Positions 43,757 to 52,358 of a stretch of 64,000 bases of DNA are shown in pieces; position 1 is the stretch's first letter; the number at the start of each line of letters is the position of its first letter. The stretch is taken from the NCBI GenBank assembly GCA_964471225.1, contig CAYYEZ010000033.1, forward strand, positions 1-64,000. Direction: 5' to 3'. A program made the position numbers and the translations under genes. The notes beneath the pieces were generated by a model, which worked only from the letters and a program-made list of their open reading frames with translations, made no database searches and was not told where the DNA came from. Source of the stretch: JAGVJT01 sp964471225. Its GTDB lineage: Bacteria; Pseudomonadota; Gammaproteobacteria; Legionellales; Legionellaceae.

Positions 43757-45064
43757 TTATCTTTTTAACTTAAATAGCGCAATCGACTCTACATGCGTGG
43801 TATGTGGAAACATATCCATCACACCTGCAGCTGCAAGCTCGAAACCTTTGTCATTCAAGATTGCTGCATCTCTTGCGAGTGTCGCCGGATCACACGAAAT
43901 ATACACGAGCCTGTCCAGATTAAAACGCTCAATATTTTTCACAAACAACATCGCACCTGCTCGAGGAGGATCTATCAACGCCTTATTAACACGGTAGGCA
44001 GCCAATTGATCCATCGCATCGGTATCCTCTAAATTCGCGCACTGAAATGTGGCATTACCGATCCCATTAGACTGAGCATTCATCCCCGCGCGCGCGACCA
44101 TGGTATCACTTCCCTCTACACCATAGACATGTTCACAAAATTTAGCCATCGGTAAAGAGAAATTACCTAAACCACAAAAAAGATCGAGTACCCTATCCGT
44201 TGGAGAAAGCTCTAACAAATGTAATGCCCGCTCAACCATTTTTTGATTAAGCATAGGGTGGATTTGGGTAAAATCTGTGGGGTGGAATTGAAAAGTGATA
44301 TCATACGCCGGCAAACTATATTTTAAAAATGGCGAACGCGCTTCAGGATATAGCACATGTACCGAATCCATGCCTGCCGGTTGTAAAAAAATACACACTT
44401 GATGCGCATGACCAAATGCATTCAATCGACGAATATCTTCGTCAGATAGTGCTCGCATATGACGAATAATCAATGCGACATCGTCTTCACCAACAGCAAC
44501 CTCAACTTGAGGAATATCTCGACAAGCCTCTAGCGTTTGCAGAAAAGATGACAAAGGGGTGATCAAAGAAGAAACTTGCGCATTTAAAATAAAGCACTGT
44601 TCCATTTCTGCAAGGTATCGTGGATTCCTTTTTTCACGAAAACCGACAAGAAGCTTTGCTTTTTTTTCAACATAACGCACACTCAATCGGGCCTTATGAC
44701 GATAATGCCAATGCGATGAGCTCAGGGGACTCAAGACGCTTTGTGGTGAAATATGTGCAACGCGTTGAAACAAATCAAGCAATTGTGTCTGTTTCATTTC
44801 AATCTGTGCGTCAGCGCGGATATGCTGTAGCGAGCACCCACCACACACATCAAAATGAGGACATTTAGGTTCAACTCTATCGTTAGAAGCAACCTCAATC
44901 GCTGTCACGACACCTTCATCAAAGTCTTTTTTACGTTTCGTATAGACAAAAGAGACCGTCTCACCCGGTAAGGCACCCTCAATAAATGTAGTTTTACCTT
45001 GAATACGAGCAATACCACGACCATCATGGCTTAATTTTTCAATGATTGTTTTTGCTGTGTTCAT
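43757..45064 (-). CDS. rlmD: 23S rRNA (uracil-1939-C5) methyltransferase
   Basis: 435 residues (RumA). An N-terminal TRAM domain, 4Fe-4S cysteines in 'CPHFDVCGGCSLQHI' with another at 'EQCFIL', a SAM motif 'VLDLFCGLGNFSLPMA', and the nucleophile Cys in 'YISCDPATLARD'. It methylates U1939 of 23S rRNA. It overlaps rluB by 4 bp and precedes relA. Confidence 0.94.
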   Translation of the reverse strand: MNTAKTIIEKLSHDGRGIARIQGKTTFIEGALPGETVSFVYTKRKKDFDEGVVTAIEVASNDRVEPKCPHFDVCGGCSLQHIRADAQIEMKQTQLLDLFQRVAHISPQSVLSPLSSSHWHYRHKARLSVRYVEKKAKLLVGFREKRNPRYLAEMEQCFILNAQVSSLITPLSSFLQTLEACRDIPQVEVAVGEDDVALIIRHMRALSDEDIRRLNAFGHAHQVCIFLQPAGMDSVHVLYPEARSPFLKYSLPAYDITFQFHPTDFTQIHPMLNQKMVERALHLLELSPTDRVLDLFCGLGNFSLPMAKFCEHVYGVEGSDTMVARAGMNAQSNGIGNATFQCANLEDTDAMDQLAAYRVNKALIDPPRAGAMLFVKNIERFNLDRLVYISCDPATLARDAAILNDKGFELAAAGVMDMFPHTTHVESIALFKLKR

Positions 45065-45813
45065 GAGACTGACTTCGGTAAAGAATTCTTAAATTGGGTG
45101 ACTTCAGCGCGAGATAACTCACACCATTGACCACGAGAAAGATATCGAGGCATCGAAAGTTTGCCATAACGAATTCGAATAAGGCGACTGACATCAATAC
45201 CTTGAGTTTTCCAAAGACGCCGTACCTCTCGATTTTTACCTTCAGTCAAGACAACATGATACCAACTGTTTGTCCCCTCTCCACCTTGATATTTTATTGA
45301 TTTGAAACGTGCTAACCCCTCTTCTAAAGGAACACCTTTAAGTAGATTTCGTATGGATTGATCTGTCACTTCACCATAAACACGTACAGCATATTCTCGC
45401 TCAATTTGCGTTTTAGGATGCATTAATTGATTTGCCAGCTCACCGTCATTGGTAAACAACAATAAACCAGATGTATTTAAATCAAGACGCCCTACTTGTA
45501 TCCATCGTCCACATTTTAATGCAGGGAGACTATCAAACACAGTTTTTGCATGATGAGGATCTCGTCGGCTTGAAATTTCACCCACAGGTTTGTGGTATAA
45601 CAAAATACGACAAGCTTCTGTTTCTTCGGCGCTCGGCTGTTTAATCAGTTTACCTTTGACCATAATTTTATCTTTTGGTCCGGCGCCATCACCTACTTTC
45701 GCAGGCTTGCCGTTGACAGTGACCCAACCATTTTCAATCCACTGCTCCATCTCTCGCCGAGAGCCTAAACCCACTTGGCTTAATATTTTTTGTAATCGTA
45801 CTTTTTGCATCAA
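45061..45813 (-). CDS. rluB: 23S rRNA pseudouridine synthase RluB type
   Basis: 250 residues: an S4 RNA-binding domain at the N-terminus ('VRLQKILSQVGLGSRREMEQ') and a RsuA-family catalytic domain with Asp in 'VGRLDLNTSGLLLFTNDGEL'; 'GKNREVRRLWKTQGIDV' is conserved. RluB modifies U2605 of 23S rRNA. RluE/RsuA are alternatives, but length and the S4 sequence fit RluB. It sits between trpS and rlmD, overlapping both by 4 bp. Confidence 0.9.
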   Translation of the reverse strand: MMQKVRLQKILSQVGLGSRREMEQWIENGWVTVNGKPAKVGDGAGPKDKIMVKGKLIKQPSAEETEACRILLYHKPVGEISSRRDPHHAKTVFDSLPALKCGRWIQVGRLDLNTSGLLLFTNDGELANQLMHPKTQIEREYAVRVYGEVTDQSIRNLLKGVPLEEGLARFKSIKYQGGEGTNSWYHVVLTEGKNREVRRLWKTQGIDVSRLIRIRYGKLSMPRYLSRGQWCELSRAEVTQFKNSLPKSVS

Positions 45814-47021
45814 TATTCCAACCCCATCGCATCACGCACATCAGATAGCGTTTTTTGCGCTTCATCACGCGCTTTTTCGCTCCCTTCTGCAACAATTCTT
45901 CTGACCGAGCCCAAATCCGAGGAGTAAGATTCAATAGACTCTTGAATAGGTGCCACTTCTTTACAGATGGCATCAATCACAGGACGCTTACAATCGACAC
46001 ATCCAATACCAGCTGTTTTACAGCCTTGCTTCACCCATTGTTGAGTTGTGGCGTCTGTATATACTTGGTGAAATTGCCATACAGGACAACGCTCAGGCTC
46101 ACCAGGATCGGTTCGCCTAACACGTGCGGGATCGGTAGGCATAGTCAATACTTTTTTCTCTATTTGTGCCGGCGTATCACGTAAGCTAATTGTATTATGA
46201 TAAGACTTGGACATTTTTTGTCCATCCAGGCCTGGCATCTTTGCTTGTTTAGTTAATAACACCTGAGGCTCTTGCAGAATGAGCTTTCCAATTCCTTCAA
46301 GATAACCAAACAAGCGCTCTTTATCACCCATCGACAGGTTGTGTTGAGACTCGAGCAAAGCACGAGCTGTGTTTAACGCTTCGTGATCACCTTCTTGTTG
46401 AAAAGCTGTCCGCAATTGTTGGTAGAGCTTGCCATTTTTTTGCCCCATTTTTTTGATTGCTTCTATCGCGCTAGTTTCAAAATCAAGGTCACGCCCGTAA
46501 AGATAGTTAAATCGTCTCGCGATTTCACGCGCCAACTCAAGATGTGGAACTTGGTCCTCGCCAACAGGCACGAAGTCCGCTCGATGTAACAAGACATCTG
46601 CACTTTGTAAAAGCGGATATCCTAAAAACCCATAGGTCGATAAATCTTTATCTTGGATTTTCTCTTGCTGGTCTTTGTAAGTAGGTACACGCTCAAGCCA
46701 TGCCAACGGAGTTATCATCGAAAGCAACGTATGAAGCTCGGCATGCTCTGGCACCCATGATTGAATAAATAAGCGACACAAATTGGGATTGATACCACAC
46801 GCCAACCAGTCAATGAGCATATCCCATACTTGCTCTCGAATAAGGCTAGAATCTTCATAATGCGTCGTAAGCGCATGCCAATCTGCAACAAAAAAAGAAC
46901 AATCATACTGATGCTGTAAATTCACCCAATTTTTTAAAACACCATGATAATGTCCAAGATGTAACCGACCACTAGGTCGCATCCCAGACACCACACGCTT
47001 TACTTCAGCAAACAACGACAT
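45810..47021 (-). CDS. trpS: Tryptophanyl-tRNA synthetase
   Basis: 403 residues, about 70 longer than the E. coli enzyme, with an insertion in the middle ('INKKMGQKNGKLYQQL'-like segment), as in the long TrpRS of Legionella and Pseudomonas. Class I signatures: 'GMRPSGRLHLGHYHGVL' and 'KMSKSYHNTI'. A CxxC in 'CKTAGIGCVDCKRPV' suggests a metal site. It charges tRNA-Trp. Confidence 0.94.
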   Translation of the reverse strand: MSLFAEVKRVVSGMRPSGRLHLGHYHGVLKNWVNLQHQYDCSFFVADWHALTTHYEDSSLIREQVWDMLIDWLACGINPNLCRLFIQSWVPEHAELHTLLSMITPLAWLERVPTYKDQQEKIQDKDLSTYGFLGYPLLQSADVLLHRADFVPVGEDQVPHLELAREIARRFNYLYGRDLDFETSAIEAIKKMGQKNGKLYQQLRTAFQQEGDHEALNTARALLESQHNLSMGDKERLFGYLEGIGKLILQEPQVLLTKQAKMPGLDGQKMSKSYHNTISLRDTPAQIEKKVLTMPTDPARVRRTDPGEPERCPVWQFHQVYTDATTQQWVKQGCKTAGIGCVDCKRPVIDAICKEVAPIQESIESYSSDLGSVRRIVAEGSEKARDEAQKTLSDVRDAMGLEY

Positions 47022-47033
47022 CTTTCAAACCTC

Positions 47034-47654
47034 CTAACGAAAAGGCGCGGGATCTCCCTTGCCCTCACGAATAATTTGAGGGTAATCGTCGGTCAAATCA
47101 ACGATTGTTGTAGGCTCGTAGCTACAACTTCCCCCATCAATAATTAAATCAATCTGGTGACCCAATAAATCACGAATAGCTTCTGGCTCGCTCAATGGAG
47201 CCTCGCCTGAGGGCAACAATAAAGTCGAACTCATCATTGGCGCATCTAAAGCCTCGAGTAGCGCTAAAGCTATCGTATGATCAGGAATACGCAAACCTAA
47301 GGTTTTTCGACTCGGGTGCAACATCAACCGCGGCACAATATTTGTCGCCTTTAAAATAAAAGTATACGATCCTGGCGTAAATGCTTTGAGTAAACGAAAA
47401 ATAGGATTCGTAACTCGTGCGTAGGTGCCTACCGTACTTAAATCTCGGCAAACCAATGTCATATTGTGATGTTTATCTAATTGCCTTATCCTTCGAATCC
47501 GCTCCAATGCTTGCTTATTTCCCAGTGCACAGCCCAATGCATAGCCTGAATCCGTAGGATAAATAATCAAACCACCCTCTTGAATAATCATCGAGGCTTG
47601 TCTTAAAAGTCGTGCCTGAGGATTATCTGGATGTATAGCAAACAACTGACTCAT
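47034..47654 (-). CDS. Sua5/YciO/YrdC-family protein
   Basis: 206 residues. The conserved start 'GLIIYPTDSGYALGCALGNK' with 'RIRRIRQLDKHHNMTLVC', 'GSYTFILKATNIVP' and 'KTLGLRIPDHTIALALLEAL' shows the YrdC fold. Family members make threonylcarbamoyl-AMP for tRNA t6A37; YciO is a related form of uncertain role. Its position beside a PHP-domain protein is the E. coli yciO-yciV layout, so YciO type is favoured over TsaC. Confidence 0.88.
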   Translation of the reverse strand: MSQLFAIHPDNPQARLLRQASMIIQEGGLIIYPTDSGYALGCALGNKQALERIRRIRQLDKHHNMTLVCRDLSTVGTYARVTNPIFRLLKAFTPGSYTFILKATNIVPRLMLHPSRKTLGLRIPDHTIALALLEALDAPMMSSTLLLPSGEAPLSEPEAIRDLLGHQIDLIIDGGSCSYEPTTIVDLTDDYPQIIREGKGDPAPFR

Positions 47655-47667
47655 ACCCCTTCCTTTT

Positions 47668-48495
47668 CTAATGAAGCCCCCATTGTTCCCATATTGGCGT
47701 ACAGCTATCTGGTAATACAGCTTGTCGACCTAAAGCCACACGAGACACCATATCCCCATGAAAATCAGAGCCAGAAGAAGCGAGTAAGCCCTGATCATTA
47801 CATAAAGTTGCAATTTGATTAATTTCAGTTGAAGTCATCAGACCTGAGATTACTTCAATACCGGCACCACCCGCTTCTTTAAACGCACAAATTAACGCAT
47901 TAAGCTTGGTACGAGTCAATTTATATTTCAATGGATGTGCAAGCACCGCCAAACCGCCCGATTCTTGAATGACGCGAACGACATCAGGCAGGCTCACCCA
48001 CTCAGTCACGACGTAAGCAGTGCGACCGCGCCCAAGATAACGTTTGAAAGCCGTTGCCATGTCGCGCACCACCCCCTCTTTCACCAACACTTCAGCAAAA
48101 TGAGGACGCGAAACTCGCTCATGCCCTGCGAGAGCTCGTGCTTTTTGGTATGCATCCTTGACATAAGGACTTAATAAATGACCCATAGCGATTGCACGTA
48201 TATTACGACTTTGTGTTTGCGCCTCTATGCAAGCCTGCAACGTTTTATGCTCCGGATCAATTTGCAGACCGACCACATGAATGTCATGCGTTTTCCAGCG
48301 TGTACTTAATTCAATGCCATTCACAATAGCCAAGCCAGAAGACAACGCGGCTGCGCGCAACGATGCCAAACCAAGTGTTGTATCATGGTCAGTCAAGGCC
48401 AGCATCTTTATTGATGCCTCTACGGCTCGACCAACTAAGGCCTCGGGGGTGAGTAATCCATCTGAAAAAGTACTGTGGCAATGGAAATCAATCAT
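47668..48495 (-). CDS. PHP-domain RNase AM/TrpH-like protein
   Basis: 275 residues from ATG 48495 (a TTG five codons upstream is unlikely). PHP metal ligands in 'MIDFHCHSTFSDGLLTPE' and 'MLALTDHDTTLGLASL', with further ligands in 'GIELSTRW', 'RPHFAEVL', 'AVLAHPLKY' and 'SGSDFHGDM'. The E. coli homologue (YciV/Rnm) is a 5'-3' exoribonuclease that trims rRNA. It lies 13 bp upstream of the YciO-like gene. Confidence 0.88.
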   Translation of the reverse strand: MIDFHCHSTFSDGLLTPEALVGRAVEASIKMLALTDHDTTLGLASLRAAALSSGLAIVNGIELSTRWKTHDIHVVGLQIDPEHKTLQACIEAQTQSRNIRAIAMGHLLSPYVKDAYQKARALAGHERVSRPHFAEVLVKEGVVRDMATAFKRYLGRGRTAYVVTEWVSLPDVVRVIQESGGLAVLAHPLKYKLTRTKLNALICAFKEAGGAGIEVISGLMTSTEINQIATLCNDQGLLASSGSDFHGDMVSRVALGRQAVLPDSCTPIWEQWGLH

Positions 48496-48699
48496 ATCAA
48501 TAACGTTCAACACACTCGAAAACGAACAGTATAACTGGTATGCCAGAGAACGTCTAATGAAGGCCTATTCTGACCAAGACTAAATAATCGATATTCGACA
48601 AACTGAATGCTCTAGAGTAGCTTAAAGCCGTGCAGCTCACTATCTGCTTTTATCATATGTTGTACAATAAATCGGTTGGAAAAGTGAATAAGGATATTT

Positions 48700-48864
48700 A
48701 TGACTCATAATGAAACAAACAATATTTATCACAACCCTCCCCAAAAATCTGAAAAAGAATTACTTAAAACCTATCAAAAACCGAGACTAACCATTCTGGA
48801 AACCTTGGACATAGGAACCGGGAGTGTAAACGTGCCCGAAGGGAACAATGGGTTGATCTCTTAG
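48700..48864 (+). CDS. Small YxxP-motif peptide 3 (RiPP-precursor-like)
   Basis: 54 residues, ATG 48700 with AAGGA eight bases upstream, stop TAG at 48862. Polar N-terminus, then 'LLKTYQKPRLTILETLDI' (residues 21-38) and a Gly/Asn tail 'GTGSVNVPEGNNGLIS'. The tail resembles that of peptide 4 ('GGFVSVPEATSGAGLLGIS'): both share V-V/S-V-P-E, a small-residue stretch and terminal IS. It lies 26 bp before a secreted DUF1566 paralog with its own AAAGGA site, so co-transcription is very likely. Confidence 0.7.
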   Translation: MTHNETNNIYHNPPQKSEKELLKTYQKPRLTILETLDIGTGSVNVPEGNNGLIS

Positions 48865-48890
48865 CATATTGATAAAGGATTAAAATTTCC

Positions 48891-49871
48891 ATGAAAAAAA
48901 CCTCATCCATATGTATTTTTTCGCTTCATTTCGCACTATTTCCGACAACAAGCTTTTCTGAAATAAAACCCATCATGACAACAAACTTACTAGAAAATCT
49001 ACGTCAAGGTGAGCCTTGGGATAGAGGGGTAATCACTTCAACTAAAATGGCAACTTTTCAACAACTGAACACATTTAGCCCGGCAACAAGGATAGCTAGA
49101 ATTAGACTAGCTTACTTTACATCAATAAATTGTAGCGGCACACCGGCAGGTACAGGTGCATATACGACGCCAGCAGGCTCATTTTTTAGTATCGATTCCA
49201 CCACCACTTTTGGTCTAGTCGCTGCATCGGTATGGAATGTGGGCAGTACAAGACTATCAATCAGTAATATGGCTGGCATTGGCTCTATTGCCGTAACATT
49301 TAAGAGCACGGACAATAACACCCCTCAATCAAATTTTTCAGGAATGAGTTTTGACTGTCTTCCCGTTGCTTGCACAGCAGGTCCCTTGGGCCAATGTATA
49401 TCTTCCTCGTTGAGTACACAATACTTCTCTTTAAACACAATTACATCTATCGGTGATCCAGTAGATGGCGGTATTGTCGGGTGTCAAAATACGGGCTCTG
49501 GCTCTAATAGGTCCAATCTTATTGTTGCAACAACCGATCAAAGTACAGGTCAAAACTTTGCCGCTGCCAGCTCAACATGCTCAAGCTACAAACCTTTAGT
49601 AGGAGGGTATAATACTGTCACATGGGCGCTAGCTAGCGGAGGCTCGACAAGCAGTATCACTCAAACGAACTGTCTTAATGGCAATCAAACAGCAATTGAA
49701 GCAGGCTTCGCTCAATCTGGTGGCACCAATTTTAATGCTAGCCCTTATTGGACGGCGACAATTTCTAGTGGGGGTAACGCGTGGGACTTCAATTTTTCAA
49801 ACAATTCTGCTACCTCAGTCAGCCGAACATTAAATAGATACGTACGCTGCGTCTCGACTTATACACCTTAA
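48891..49871 (+). CDS. Secreted DUF1566-type protein C
   Basis: 326 residues. Signal peptide ('SICIFSLHFALFPTTSFSE'), then the same module as the protein at 5575-6645: 'KPIMTTNLLENLRQGEPWDR', 'RIRLAYFTSINCSG', 'NVGSTRLSISNM' and 'FSGMSFDCLPVACTAG'. The C-terminal part is DUF1566-like ('LVGGYNTVTWALASGG', 'ASPYWTATISSGGNAWDF', 'YVRCVSTYTP'). It is encoded 26 bp behind peptide 3. Likely exported or surface attached; function unknown. Confidence 0.78.
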   Translation: MKKTSSICIFSLHFALFPTTSFSEIKPIMTTNLLENLRQGEPWDRGVITSTKMATFQQLNTFSPATRIARIRLAYFTSINCSGTPAGTGAYTTPAGSFFSIDSTTTFGLVAASVWNVGSTRLSISNMAGIGSIAVTFKSTDNNTPQSNFSGMSFDCLPVACTAGPLGQCISSSLSTQYFSLNTITSIGDPVDGGIVGCQNTGSGSNRSNLIVATTDQSTGQNFAAASSTCSSYKPLVGGYNTVTWALASGGSTSSITQTNCLNGNQTAIEAGFAQSGGTNFNASPYWTATISSGGNAWDFNFSNNSATSVSRTLNRYVRCVSTYTP

Positions 49872-50048
49872 ACAAATCACTTATTCGAAGGGGTTTGTGT
49901 TTAAACTATAACAGTTTTTTAAAAAAACCACTTCGCAGATGACATCGCTCTTGCTAAGATAAAGATACGGGTTACTTATTTTCTGAGTTGATGTGATAAG
50001 ATAACACCGGATTTGACTCGACTATCAACCAGTACAAGGAAAGTTATC

Positions 50049-50279
50049 ATGAAAAAAACATCATTAGCAGTTGCAGCACTTCTTTCTACACTTTCGATGG
50101 CGACAGTTGTCCCTGCAGCTTATGCAGATGACGCGGTGATGACTGCACCAGCAGGCAGCGCATGCCAAGGTTGCAAAGGTTGTTCAGGAAACACTGGCTG
50201 CACAGGTTGCAAAGGTTGCTCTGGCAGTACTGCACCAAGTTGCGCAGGATCGTCTTGCAGCGGTTGCAGCGGTAGCTAA
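50049..50279 (+). CDS. Small secreted Cys/Gly-rich protein
   Basis: 76 residues from ATG 50049 (AAGGAAAG upstream; an upstream in-frame ATG at 50013 lacks support). Signal peptide 'KKTSLAVAALLSTLSMATV' ends near 'AAYADD'. The mature 50 residues hold ten cysteines in CxxC/CxGC repeats ('ACQGCKGCSGNTGCTGCKGC') and end 'SCSGCSGS'. Metal binding or a modified peptide is suggested; bufferin-type small secreted precursors have a similar look, but no MNIO enzyme is nearby. Followed by a strong terminator and then a His-rich protein gene. Confidence 0.75.
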   Translation: MKKTSLAVAALLSTLSMATVVPAAYADDAVMTAPAGSACQGCKGCSGNTGCTGCKGCSGSTAPSCAGSSCSGCSGS

Positions 50280-50287
50280 GACTGATT

Positions 50288-50319
50288 GAAAGGGCGTGCT
50301 TGCACGTCCTTTTTTTTTA
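50288..50319 (+). terminator. Rho-independent terminator
   Basis: GGGCGTGC and GCACGTCC pair (one wobble) around a two-base loop, followed by nine T. It separates the Cys-rich gene from the next. Confidence 0.85.
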
Positions 50320-51044
50320 TGCAACCAGCTGAATTTCAATTTCCAACACTCAGTCGTACAAAACGTCAAAGTTTGCTTGTTTGTGCTGAGCGCGCTTTAT
50401 CTGCGCAACAAAGTATGACCACAACCACGGGTCAGCATATCGTTCATTACACACTTCAAGAGCACGATAAGCATGTGCGCATGCAGCATTATCCTCATGG
50501 CGACCGTATCGATAAACAAACGGGAGCACAATATTTTTATCATTGCCATAGAGAAAATTACGAACAACTTGAACACGGACATTTTCACTGTTTTATGCGT
50601 TATGGACAAATCTCTAAACGAATTAAGCCTACACCGCTGCCTGATTGGGACAAATATATAGATAATCCGATGACACACTTGGTTGCAATTAGTATGAGTC
50701 AATACGGCCAGCCTATTCGCTTATTTACAGTAAACCGATGGATTTCCTCAGAAATATGGTATGATAGCAAGCACATCAGCACACATTTAAATCGCTTTAA
50801 GATGTCGCTAACAGACAGCCCCTATTGGCAAATTTTAGATCGTTGGGTCGAGTCGATTCTCAGCTTGTTTTCACCACAAATTATTTGGTTGCACCAACAA
50901 CGTGACCAGATGATTCAAATACTTCAAACACAACGCGACCCATCTGCCACTGAGTCCATCTATGAAGATCGCACGATTGAAGAGTTATCCAGTATTGATA
51001 TTAATATCGAAACACAAATTAAATGGTTACTTGAGGCCCCATGA
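50319..51044 (+). CDS. Conserved hypothetical His-rich protein
   Basis: 241 residues from ATG 50319, which directly follows the terminator T-run and lacks a ribosome site; a TTG at 50286 or an internal ATG near 50415 are alternatives. The central part is striking: 'QYFYHCHRENYEQLEHGHFH' then 'CFMRYGQ', followed by 'THLVAISMSQYGQPIRLFTV' and 'NRWISSEIWY'. I recall an uncharacterised family with this HGHFH-F-R / RLFTTNRW pattern (perhaps DUF6969), unverified. It overlaps ybeY by 4 bp. Confidence 0.7.
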   Translation: MQPAEFQFPTLSRTKRQSLLVCAERALSAQQSMTTTTGQHIVHYTLQEHDKHVRMQHYPHGDRIDKQTGAQYFYHCHRENYEQLEHGHFHCFMRYGQISKRIKPTPLPDWDKYIDNPMTHLVAISMSQYGQPIRLFTVNRWISSEIWYDSKHISTHLNRFKMSLTDSPYWQILDRWVESILSLFSPQIIWLHQQRDQMIQILQTQRDPSATESIYEDRTIEELSSIDINIETQIKWLLEAP

Positions 51045-51517
51045 AAAAAACAATAGACATCCAACTTGCCGTTGAAACAGCATTACCTGTTTCAGAAAAA
51101 ATCCTACGACAATGGGCAAAGCTTGCTCTAGGAGAGGCGTATCAGGCTCACGAACTCACCTTGAGATTCGTAGAAAAAGAAGAAATTCGCACACTTAATC
51201 GCACTTATCGACAACAAGATAAGCCCACAAATGTGCTCGCTTTCCCATCATCTCTTCCCGATGAAATCAAAAAAATTCATCCTTTTTTAGGCGATGTGAT
51301 TATTTGCCCTGAGGTACTTCAAGAGGAAAGTCATCATGATGAGATTCCTCTGATTGAACACTGGGCTCATATTGTCATTCATGGCATTTTGCATTTACAA
51401 GGCTACGACCACATCGAAACAGAAGACGCCCAAATCATGCAGGCTCTAGAAATTCAACTACTGGCTAAACTTGGCTTTTCTAACCCTTATCATACAGAGG
51501 ATGATGACATTGAATAA
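51041..51517 (+). CDS. ybeY: Endoribonuclease YbeY
   Basis: 158 residues. Zinc ligands His114, His118 and His124 in 'HGILHLQGYDHIE'; 'LNRTYRQQDKPTNVLAFP' is the conserved substrate arm. It matures 16S rRNA ends and controls ribosome quality. It overlaps the upstream gene by 4 bp and corC by about 17. Confidence 0.95.
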   Translation: MKKTIDIQLAVETALPVSEKILRQWAKLALGEAYQAHELTLRFVEKEEIRTLNRTYRQQDKPTNVLAFPSSLPDEIKKIHPFLGDVIICPEVLQEESHHDEIPLIEHWAHIVIHGILHLQGYDHIETEDAQIMQALEIQLLAKLGFSNPYHTEDDDIE

Positions 51518-52355
51518 AGAAAACGATGCACACTCTTGGCTAATTCGCTTCAGACAGTTCCTGCAGTTTGAGCCGCAATCCCTTGAGGATTTGATTAAAC
51601 TGTTACGTCAAGCCAAGATACGAACATTAATTGATTCACAAACATTGGTGATGGTGGAGGGCTTGTTTCAATTAGCCCAGCTCAAAGTCAGAGACATCAT
51701 GCTGCCTAAAAATCAAATGACGTGGATTTCTAAAAATAACTCTTTTTCAGAAATTTTGGACATCGTCACCCAATCTGGACACTCTCGTTTTCCTGTATCA
51801 GGCACGCATAAAGATGAAGTGATTGGCATACTCCATGCGAAAGATTTACTACGCTTTCAAAAAAAAGAATGTGCCTCTTTTGATGTGAATGAGCTTGTTC
51901 GAAAAGCGATGATTATTCCAGAAAGTAAGCGCTTAGATCTACTTTTAAGTGAATTTAGGAATACCCGAAATCACATGGCAATTGTCGTGGATGAATATGG
52001 CGCTGTTTCTGGATTTATCACGCTTGAAGATATTATTGAACAAATTATTGGCGATATTGAAGATGAATTTGACATCGACGAAGAAGCGTACATTAAAGCA
52101 CACGGGGAAAGTCAATTTATCTTGAAAGCACACACACCGATTGAAGTATTTAATGAAACAGTCAACAGCGATTTTAGCAATGAAGATTATGACACCATTG
52201 GCGGAATCGTGATGGCAAAACTTGGTCATCTACCTAAACGAGGTGAACACATTCTTATCGATGGATTGATGTTTACTATTCTTCACGCAGACATGAGAGG
52301 AATTAAACTCTTAGAATGTGTTGATAAACGAACTTCTGAAAACAGCCAAAGTTGA
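51501..52355 (+). CDS. corC: CorC/YbeX CBS-domain protein
   Basis: 284 residues from ATG 51501 (ATG 51504 and TTG 51510 are alternatives; AGAGG at 51496 is best spaced for the last). Two CBS domains ('VRDIMLPKNQMTWISKNN', 'GHSRFPVSGTHKDEVIGILH', 'NHMAIVVDEYGAVSGFITLE') and a C-terminal CorC_HlyC domain ('DYDTIGGIVMAKLGHLPKRG'). Linked to cobalt/magnesium efflux and ribosome metabolism. Directly downstream of ybeY as in E. coli. Confidence 0.93.
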   Translation: MMTLNKENDAHSWLIRFRQFLQFEPQSLEDLIKLLRQAKIRTLIDSQTLVMVEGLFQLAQLKVRDIMLPKNQMTWISKNNSFSEILDIVTQSGHSRFPVSGTHKDEVIGILHAKDLLRFQKKECASFDVNELVRKAMIIPESKRLDLLLSEFRNTRNHMAIVVDEYGAVSGFITLEDIIEQIIGDIEDEFDIDEEAYIKAHGESQFILKAHTPIEVFNETVNSDFSNEDYDTIGGIVMAKLGHLPKRGEHILIDGLMFTILHADMRGIKLLECVDKRTSENSQS

Positions 52356-52358
52356 TGT

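Noticed and set aside
50013..50048. Earlier start for the Cys-rich protein
   Set aside because: The ATG at 50049 has a good ribosome site and gives a clean signal peptide; the upstream ATG adds polar residues before it.
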